Source: Geminicoccaceae bacterium (GTDB lineage: Bacteria; Pseudomonadota; Alphaproteobacteria; Geminicoccales; Geminicoccaceae). From it: a stretch of 10,887 bases of DNA. Each line of letters begins with the position of its first letter. Position 1 is the first letter of the stretch. The position numbers and the translations under genes are program-made. The stretch is taken from positions 1-10,887 of the forward strand of contig JAPJRA010000060.1 in assembly GCA_030824835.1 (NCBI GenBank), in the 5' to 3' direction. Shown in pieces: positions 6,227 through 10,887 of the stretch. Below the pieces are notes generated by a model that was given only the letters and a program-made list of their open reading frames with translations, did not search any database and was not told the origin of the DNA.

Positions 6227-8080
6227 TCAGCGCAGGCGGAAGACGTCCACGGTCTCGTCGCGGCCGCGCAACTGCCGGGCGCCAAGCGGCACGACCTCGC
6301 ACAGGCCGTCCGCATGGACCGCGGTCTCGCCGCTGGCGATGATCACGATCGTGTCGGCGGGGGCCACCTCCTTGCCCAGCTGCTCGAGGCGCTGGGTGAC
6401 GTTCACCGTGTCGCCGACCAGCGTGTAGTTCAGCCGGTCGCGACTGCCGATATTGCCCACCAGGGCCGGGCCGGTGTGGATGCCGATCCGCAGCCGCAGC
6501 GGCGGGAAGCCGTCGATCACCTGCAGCCGGTCGCGGATCAGCAGCGCCGCGCGCACGGCGCGCAGGGCGTGGTCGGGCTGTGGCAAGGGTGCGCCCCAGA
6601 ACGCCATCATCCCGTCGCCCAGGAACTTGTCGACGGTACCGTCGGTCTCGGCGACGCAGCTGGCCAGGAGCTCGAAATGCTGGTTCAGCAGCGTGGCCGC
6701 CGACGCGGCGTCGAGCTGCTCGGCCAGCCGGGAAAAGCCCACGATGTCGGTGAACAGCACCGTCACCTCGAGCTGGCGCGAGGCCACGGCGTCGGGCGAC
6801 GGGTTGTCCATGAGCTGACGGACGAGGCGCCGCGGCACGTAGGTCTCGAACCAGCCGAGCCCGTTGCGCATCGCGTTGAAGGCCCGGGCGGCGTGATCCA
6901 GCTCGGCAATATGGCTGCGCGGCAGCGGGGTCATGTCGGCCAGGTCCAGCTTCTGGATCCGGCGCGCGGCATCGGCCAGATGCTCGACGGGTCGCGCCAT
7001 CCGCCGGCCGAGCCAGAACGTGGCGGCGACCGCGACCACGAGGCAGCCCCCGCTCAGCAGCAAGGCCAGCCACAGGCGCCTAATCTCGGCGCCGGCGATG
7101 CTGGCTGGCAGGTAGGTTCCGACGATCCACGGCTGGCTGCCGAAGCCGGCGACCTCGCGGTAGAAGATCACCCAGCTCTGCCCGGCCGCCTCCACCTCCC
7201 GCACCACGCCGCGCATGGACGTGCCGAGGCTGATCGGCGCCGGCTCGCTCTCAACCCACATCGCCGCCAGGACCGGGTTGCCGGTCTCGGCCAACAGCGG
7301 CAGCGGGTGATCCGGCCCGACCACGCTGGTGTCCAGCCCGGGCACCGCCACCGCGAAATTGTGTCCCTGCAGCACGAAGACCGGCTGACCGACGGCGGTG
7401 GAGACCTGGTCGACATGGTGGACCATCGTATCGAGCGTCACCGCCTCGTAGACCATCCCCAGGAGATTGCCGTCGCGAAAGACCGGGAAGTGGGCGTTGA
7501 TCACCGTCTGCCGCAGCTCTTCGCTCCAGACCGGGGCACCCCAGACGACGCCTTCGCTCCCTGCCGCCTGCTCCATGGCGGCGCGCACGCTCTCGACCTT
7601 GGCCCAGCTCTCCGGCGGCGTGGCCCCCTCGTCCCGCAGGTACCGGTAGGCCTTGAAGTCGCGCGCCACGAAAACGATGCCCGCGACCTGCGGCGAAGCC
7701 GCCAGGATGCCGCGCAGGGTGCGCTGCTGCCGGCCGAGACGTTCTGGATCCAGATCGCCGTCGGCGATCTCGGCCGCCACGGCCTTGAGCTGCTCCTCGA
7801 CCGGCGTGAGCAGGGTCTCGACGCGCTGGTCCAACGTGTCGAGCAGCAGGTTGGTCCGGTCGGCGAGCAGCTGGCGGGTATTGGCGGTGCCGGCGTAGAA
7901 GGCCAGACCAAGCACGCCGCCCAGGGCCGCCACCATCATCAGGCCGAAAGCCATCGCCAGCGCCGCGGCCAGCGGCAGCCGGGCCCGGGTCAAACCCAAC
8001 AGCACGCCCAGCCGGCGCAGCAGGGCCGCGGTGTCGTCGACCCCGCGATACGCCCAGATGCTGCGCCTGGGCCGTGCCAC
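6227..8080 (-). CDS. Membrane-bound class III adenylate/guanylate cyclase with periplasmic sensor and HAMP
   Basis: Makes a cyclic nucleotide, most likely cAMP from ATP, in response to a periplasmic signal. 617 residues from a GTG start. The order is a basic cytoplasmic leader (1-33), first membrane helix (about 34-62), a periplasmic region of about 270 residues resembling a Cache sensor (63-335), second helix (336-357), HAMP linker (358-411), the linker F-E-T-Y-V-P-R-R-L-V, then the catalytic domain (437-614). Catalytic residues are complete: metal Asp in V-L-F-T-D-I-V-G-F (D445) and F-L-G-D-G (D489), base-selecting K485 and D557, and transition-state N560 and R564 in V-N-V-T-Q-R-L. Lys plus Asp favours ATP over GTP. 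The GTG starts one base after the ychF stop and lacks a good ribosome site, implying translational coupling. A later start near the first helix cannot be excluded. Confidence 0.93.
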   Translation of the reverse strand: MARPRRSIWAYRGVDDTAALLRRLGVLLGLTRARLPLAAALAMAFGLMMVAALGGVLGLAFYAGTANTRQLLADRTNLLLDTLDQRVETLLTPVEEQLKAVAAEIADGDLDPERLGRQQRTLRGILAASPQVAGIVFVARDFKAYRYLRDEGATPPESWAKVESVRAAMEQAAGSEGVVWGAPVWSEELRQTVINAHFPVFRDGNLLGMVYEAVTLDTMVHHVDQVSTAVGQPVFVLQGHNFAVAVPGLDTSVVGPDHPLPLLAETGNPVLAAMWVESEPAPISLGTSMRGVVREVEAAGQSWVIFYREVAGFGSQPWIVGTYLPASIAGAEIRRLWLALLLSGGCLVVAVAATFWLGRRMARPVEHLADAARRIQKLDLADMTPLPRSHIAELDHAARAFNAMRNGLGWFETYVPRRLVRQLMDNPSPDAVASRQLEVTVLFTDIVGFSRLAEQLDAASAATLLNQHFELLASCVAETDGTVDKFLGDGMMAFWGAPLPQPDHALRAVRAALLIRDRLQVIDGFPPLRLRIGIHTGPALVGNIGSRDRLNYTLVGDTVNVTQRLEQLGKEVAPADTIVIIASGETAVHADGLCEVVPLGARQLRGRDETVDVFRLR

Positions 8081-8081
8081 G

Positions 8082-9179
8082 TCAGACGTTGAACCGGAAA
8101 TGCACGACGTCGCCGTCCTGGATGACGTAGGGGCGGCCCTCCAGGCGCATCCGGCCCTGCTCCTTGGCCGCCTGCTCGCCGCCCAGGCGGACGAAGTCGT
8201 CGTAGGCGATCACCTCTGCGCAGATGAAGCCGCGCTCGAAGTCGGTATGGATCACGCCGGCGGCCTGCGGGGCGGTGGCCCCCTGGTGCACGGTCCATGC
8301 CCGCGCCTCCTTTGGCCCGACGGTGAAGTAGGTCAGCAGACCCAGCAGCTCATGGCCCTCCCGGATGACCCGGTTCAGGCCCGGCTCGGCCAGACCGATG
8401 CTCTCCAGATACTCGGCCTTCTCGTCGTCGGCCAGGGCCGAGAGCTCGGCCTCGATCGCCGCACAGATGACGACATGACGCGCCCCTTGCGCCTTCGCCA
8501 TGGCCGCCACCTTCTCGGTCAGCGCGTTGCCGGTGGCAGCCGCGGCTTCGTCGACGTTGCAGACATAAAGGACGGGCTTGGCCGTCAACAGGTTGAACTC
8601 GCGCAGCTGCTGCCGGTCCTCCTCTGACAGGTCCAGCGTGCGTACCTGCCGGCCCGCCTCCATGGAGGGCAGGATGCGCTCGAGAAGCTCCAGCCGCGCC
8701 TTGGCCTCCTTGTCCTGGCCGCGGGCACGCTTGACCAGCCCGTCCCTCTGCCGCTCAAGGCTCTCAAGATCGGCCAGCAGCAGCTCGGTCTCCACCAGCT
8801 CGGCATCGCGCAACGGATCGACACTGCCCTCGACATGGGTAATGTCGCCGTCCTCGAAGCAGCGCAGCACCTGCAGCACCGCATCGACCTCGCGGATCGC
8901 CCCCAGGAACTTGTTGCCCAGCCCCTCGCCCTTGGAGGCGCCGCGGACCAGCCCGGCAATGTCCTTGATCTCGAGCTGGGTCGGCACGGTCTTGGCCGAC
9001 TTGCCGATCCGCACCAGCGTGTCCAGGCGCGGGTCCGGCACCGGCACCCGGCCGATATTGGGCTCGATCGTGCAGAACGGGTAGTTCGCGGCCGCAGCCG
9101 AGGTCGTGTTGGTGATGGCGTTGAACAGGGTCGACTTGCCAACATTGGGCAGGCCGACGATACCGCAGTTGAAGCCCAT
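8082..9179 (-). CDS. ychF: Ribosome-binding ATPase YchF (OLA1/Obg-like)
   Basis: A 365-residue, full-length member of the universal YchF/OLA1 family, a cytoplasmic P-loop ATPase that binds ribosomes and is linked to stress responses. P-loop G-L-P-N-V-G-K-S-T (9-17), switch D-I-A-G-L-V (73-78), and N-V-D-E at 208-211 in place of the N-K-x-D of GTPases, which explains the preference for ATP in this family. The conserved Cys in Y-P-F-C-T-I-E-P-N (C36) corresponds to the redox-sensitive Cys of E. coli YchF. A charged helical stretch (about 125-170) forms the coiled-coil arm, and the C-terminus (about 280-363, ending V-V-H-F-R-F-N-V) is a TGS domain. ATG at 9177-9179 has a modest GGA upstream. In many proteobacteria pth precedes ychF; here a divergent oxidoreductase does instead. 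It is the first gene of the run that continues into the cyclase. Confidence 0.98.
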   Translation of the reverse strand: MGFNCGIVGLPNVGKSTLFNAITNTTSAAAANYPFCTIEPNIGRVPVPDPRLDTLVRIGKSAKTVPTQLEIKDIAGLVRGASKGEGLGNKFLGAIREVDAVLQVLRCFEDGDITHVEGSVDPLRDAELVETELLLADLESLERQRDGLVKRARGQDKEAKARLELLERILPSMEAGRQVRTLDLSEEDRQQLREFNLLTAKPVLYVCNVDEAAAATGNALTEKVAAMAKAQGARHVVICAAIEAELSALADDEKAEYLESIGLAEPGLNRVIREGHELLGLLTYFTVGPKEARAWTVHQGATAPQAAGVIHTDFERGFICAEVIAYDDFVRLGGEQAAKEQGRMRLEGRPYVIQDGDVVHFRFNV

Positions 9180-9200
9180 CGAGATTCCGTGACGCGCGCA

Positions 9201-9229
9201 GGGTTGGGTGAGTGGGGGTGGTTGTGGGG
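9201..9229 (+). other. G-run motif able to form a four-layer-compatible quadruplex
   Basis: Four runs of three or more G (9201-9203, 9206-9208, 9214-9218, 9226-9229) are separated by loops of 2, 5 and 7 bases, satisfying the canonical G3+ N1-7 rule. It lies in the spacer between divergent ychF and the oxidoreductase gene, 22 bases from the ychF start. The G-rich strand is the template strand for ychF. With four runs of at least three G, only three stacked layers are assured. Formation in the cell is untested. Confidence 0.5.
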
Positions 9230-9265
9230 TCGCCGGCCGCCGGAAACAAGGGGCACGGCGACACG

Positions 9266-9282
9266 GGCGCCAGGTTGGCGCC
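9266..9282. repeat. GGCGCC repeat hairpin in divergent spacer
   Basis: GGCGCC at 9266-9271 and again at 9277-9282, five bases apart. Because the hexamer is self-complementary, the pair is both a direct and an inverted repeat and can form a six-pair hairpin. It sits 59 bases before the oxidoreductase start. It could be an operator half-site pair or a chance GC-rich repeat. Confidence 0.35.
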
Positions 9283-9340
9283 GAATCCCGACGGCATCCG
9301 GGGCCGGCGGTGCAACCAAAGATGAGAAGGCTCGGACCCG

Positions 9341-10402
9341 ATGATGACTGGCATGGTACTGACGGGACACGGCGGCCTCGACAAGTTGGAATGGCGCGAG
9401 GACCTGCCGATACCTGCGCCGGCGGCGGGCGAGGTCCTGATCCGCGTCGGCGCCTCGGCGGTCAACAACACCGACATCAACCTGCGCACCGGCTGGTACT
9501 CGAGAAGCGTGCGGGCCGACACCGCTTCGACGGCGGCTCGCGGCGAGGCGACGCTGACGGACGGCGGATGGTCCGGCGCGGCCTTGTCCTTTCCCATGAT
9601 CCAGGGCGCCGACTGCTGCGGCAGCATCGTCGAGGTCGGGCGTTCCGTCGACCGGGCGCGGATCGGCCAACGTGTCCTCGTGCGCGCGCTGCAGCCCGTC
9701 CGCGCCGCGGACGGCGGCTGGACCACCCGTACGCCGGGCACGGACTATGACGGCGCTTTTGCCGAGTACCTGGTCGTCGCCGATGAAGATGCGCTTGAGG
9801 TCAGGTCCGATCTTTCGGATGTCGAACTCGCCTCGTTCCCCTGCTCCTACTCGACCGCCGAGGCCATGATCCAGCGCGTGGGGCTCGGCGCCGAGCGGGC
9901 GGTCGTGACAGGCGCGTCGGGGGGCGTTGGTTCGGCGGCGATCCAGCTCGCCAAGAGGCGGGGCGCGCACGTCACCGCGATCACCCGCGCCGACAAGGCC
10001 GATGGCCTCCGGGCGCTCGGCGCCGACGTCATCCTGGAGCGGGACGCGGAATTTCCCACCGCTGCCTTCGACGTCGTGATCGATTTGGCGGGCGGCCCGC
10101 GCTGGCCGGCGCTGATCGATGGGCTGCGCACGGGCGGGCGCTACGTCGTCTCCGGGGCGATCGCGGGACCCATTGTCGAGCTTGACCTGCGGACCCTCTA
10201 TCTTCGCGATCTGTCCTTCTTCGGTAGCACGCACCAGCCGGAGAGCGTCTTCTGCGACCTGGTCGGCTACATTGAGGCCGGAGAGATCCGGCCGGTCATC
10301 GCCCAAACCTTCCCCTTGTGCGAGCTGAAGGCCGCACAGGAGGCGTTCCTGTCCAAGGAACATGTCGGCAAGATCGGGATCGAGGTGCTACCGGCGGCAT
10401 GA
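9341..10402 (+). CDS. MDR-superfamily NAD(P)H-dependent oxidoreductase (quinone oxidoreductase/ADH-like)
   Basis: A 353-residue medium-chain dehydrogenase/reductase that should transfer hydride from or to NAD(P)H in the cytoplasm. N-terminal GroES-like part: V-L-T-G-H-G-G-L-D-K-L-E-W near the start, and A-V-N-N-T-D-I (40-46), where zinc-dependent alcohol dehydrogenases have the catalytic Cys. The usual His of the G-H-E motif is replaced (G-A-D-C-C-G, 89-94), so no catalytic zinc site is evident and a quinone oxidoreductase-like mechanism is likely. Nucleotide-binding fold: V-T-G-A-S-G-G-V-G (189-197). A segment of about 30 residues (52-86) is inserted relative to short quinone oxidoreductases, as in a subfamily labelled alcohol dehydrogenase family protein. 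Starts at ATG 9341, 9344 or 9353 are possible; AAGG lies about ten bases before the first. Divergent from ychF, converging on the VOC gene with 15 bases between stops. Substrate unknown. Confidence 0.88.
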   Translation: MMTGMVLTGHGGLDKLEWREDLPIPAPAAGEVLIRVGASAVNNTDINLRTGWYSRSVRADTASTAARGEATLTDGGWSGAALSFPMIQGADCCGSIVEVGRSVDRARIGQRVLVRALQPVRAADGGWTTRTPGTDYDGAFAEYLVVADEDALEVRSDLSDVELASFPCSYSTAEAMIQRVGLGAERAVVTGASGGVGSAAIQLAKRRGAHVTAITRADKADGLRALGADVILERDAEFPTAAFDVVIDLAGGPRWPALIDGLRTGGRYVVSGAIAGPIVELDLRTLYLRDLSFFGSTHQPESVFCDLVGYIEAGEIRPVIAQTFPLCELKAAQEAFLSKEHVGKIGIEVLPAA

Positions 10403-10417
10403 AGCCTCCAGACCAGC

Positions 10418-10887
10418 TCAGGCGCGCAGCAGCGCGTTTAGGTCCAGCCGTTGTGTCACCATCGCGAGCTCGCCGTCCGATGTCCTCGGCCACTCGGCCT
10501 CCGGCCGGTCCCAGTAAAGCTCGACACCGTTCTCGTCGGGGTCGCGCAGGTAGAGCGCCTCGCTGACACCGTGGTCGCTGGCGCCGTCGAGCTCAACGCG
10601 GGCCTCGATCAGGCGGCGCAGCGCATCGGCCAGAGCCGCGCGGGTGGGATAGAGGATAGCTATGTGGAACAGGCCGGTGGTGCCGGGCGCCGGCGGGCGG
10701 CCGCCGCGGCTTTCCCAGGTGTTGAGGCCGATATGGTGGTGGTACCCACCAGCCGAGACGAATGCGGCCTGGCTTCCATAGCGTTGGGTCAGCTCGAAGC
10801 CGAGCACGCCGCAGTAGAACTCGAGCGCGCGGTCCTGGTCGCGCACGGGGATGCTGACCAGATCGTGCCGCTGGAAGTTTCCGGCCA
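10418..10887 (-). CDS. VOC-family protein, CatE-like (catechol 2,3-dioxygenase/glyoxalase fold), 5' end at window edge
   Basis: A vicinal-oxygen-chelate protein of about 157 residues. The frame is open to the right edge: before the GTG at 10844-10846 it reads A-G-N-F-Q-R-H-D-L-V-S-I-P, and the edge codon is xTG, so the true start is probably an ATG, GTG or TTG missing only its first base. Visible motifs are V-R-D-Q-D-R-A-L-E-F-Y-C-G-V-L-G-F-E, the CatE signature G-G-Y-H-H-H-I-G-L-N-T-W, G-L-F-H-I-A-I-L, and N-G-V-E-L-Y-W-D-R-P. Likely metal ligands are the His in Q-R-H-D-L, the His in L-F-H-I, and the Glu in V-E-L-Y. CatE proteins commonly have two such modules (about 280 residues); this one has one, so it would work as a dimer if enzymatic. 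Extradiol cleavage, glyoxalase-like or other activity cannot be decided. Confidence 0.88.
   Translation of the reverse strand, partial: AGNFQRHDLVSIPVRDQDRALEFYCGVLGFELTQRYGSQAAFVSAGGYHHHIGLNTWESRGGRPPAPGTTGLFHIAILYPTRAALADALRRLIEARVELDGASDHGVSEALYLRDPDENGVELYWDRPEAEWPRTSDGELAMVTQRLDLNALLRA

Noticed and set aside
6004..6315. N-terminal extension of the DUF2189 protein by 104 residues
   Set aside because: Cys/Ala/Arg-rich sequence overlapping the end of the cyclase gene, while ATG 6001-6003 has an excellent ribosome site.
5044..6342. Open frame of 432 codons on the plus strand, opposite the DUF2189 gene
   Set aside because: Low-complexity charged translation without motifs, lying against a well-recognised membrane-protein gene with a strong ribosome site.
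6182..8092. Open frame of 636 codons on the plus strand, opposite the cyclase
   Set aside because: Antisense to a gene with a complete catalytic set. The translation is rich in Arg, Gln, His and Gly and has no domain; long antisense frames are common in GC-rich DNA.
8585..10363. Open frame of 592 codons on the minus strand across ychF, the spacer and the oxidoreductase
   Set aside because: It crosses two secure genes in wrong frames and the divergent promoter region; no recognisable domain.

Overview
This is a GC-rich window of bacterial chromosome with little intergenic space. The gene content and protein style (Rpe, a CatE-like VOC enzyme, a DUF2189 membrane protein, a dCache/HAMP-type class III cyclase, an XRE regulator of the rhizobial kind) suggest an alphaproteobacterium, probably of the Rhodospirillales group. 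The taxon is inferred from protein resemblance only. No RNA gene, CRISPR array, intact insertion sequence or phage gene was seen.

Layout from left to right. (1) The 3' part of ribulose-phosphate 3-epimerase (rpe, +) enters from the left edge. (2) It is followed by the decayed remains of an MFS transporter (about 576-1504, +), readable only by moving through all three forward frames. (3) Next is a small signalling island: an Hpt phosphotransfer protein (+) converging on an OmpR-type response regulator (-), which is divergent from a small XRE repressor-like protein (+). The 219-base spacer between the two regulators holds overlapping direct and inverted repeats and a plausible sigma70 promoter. 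(4) A secreted glycoside hydrolase resembling GH26 (-) is flanked by about 300 and 550 bases without a supportable gene. (5) A minus-strand run follows, in transcription order ychF, then a membrane-bound adenylate/guanylate cyclase that starts one base after the ychF stop, then, after 223 bases, a DUF2189 multi-pass membrane protein. (6) Divergent from ychF is an MDR-family NAD(P)H-dependent oxidoreductase (+). It converges on a VOC/CatE-like glyoxalase-fold protein (-) whose start codon is cut by the right edge, probably by a single base.

How the genes may work together. The Hpt and response regulator are a plausible phosphorelay pair, but no histidine kinase is in view. The XRE protein and response regulator share a control region and may regulate each other or themselves. 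The cyclase is positioned to be translated with ychF and would convert a periplasmic signal into cyclic nucleotide. The oxidoreductase and VOC protein are neighbours without a proven common pathway. Nothing here is a clearly new multi-gene system. The most noteworthy items are the lesion-by-lesion readable transporter pseudogene, the compact repeat cluster between the divergent regulators, the ychF-cyclase junction, and a quadruplex-forming G-run motif in the ychF/oxidoreductase spacer.
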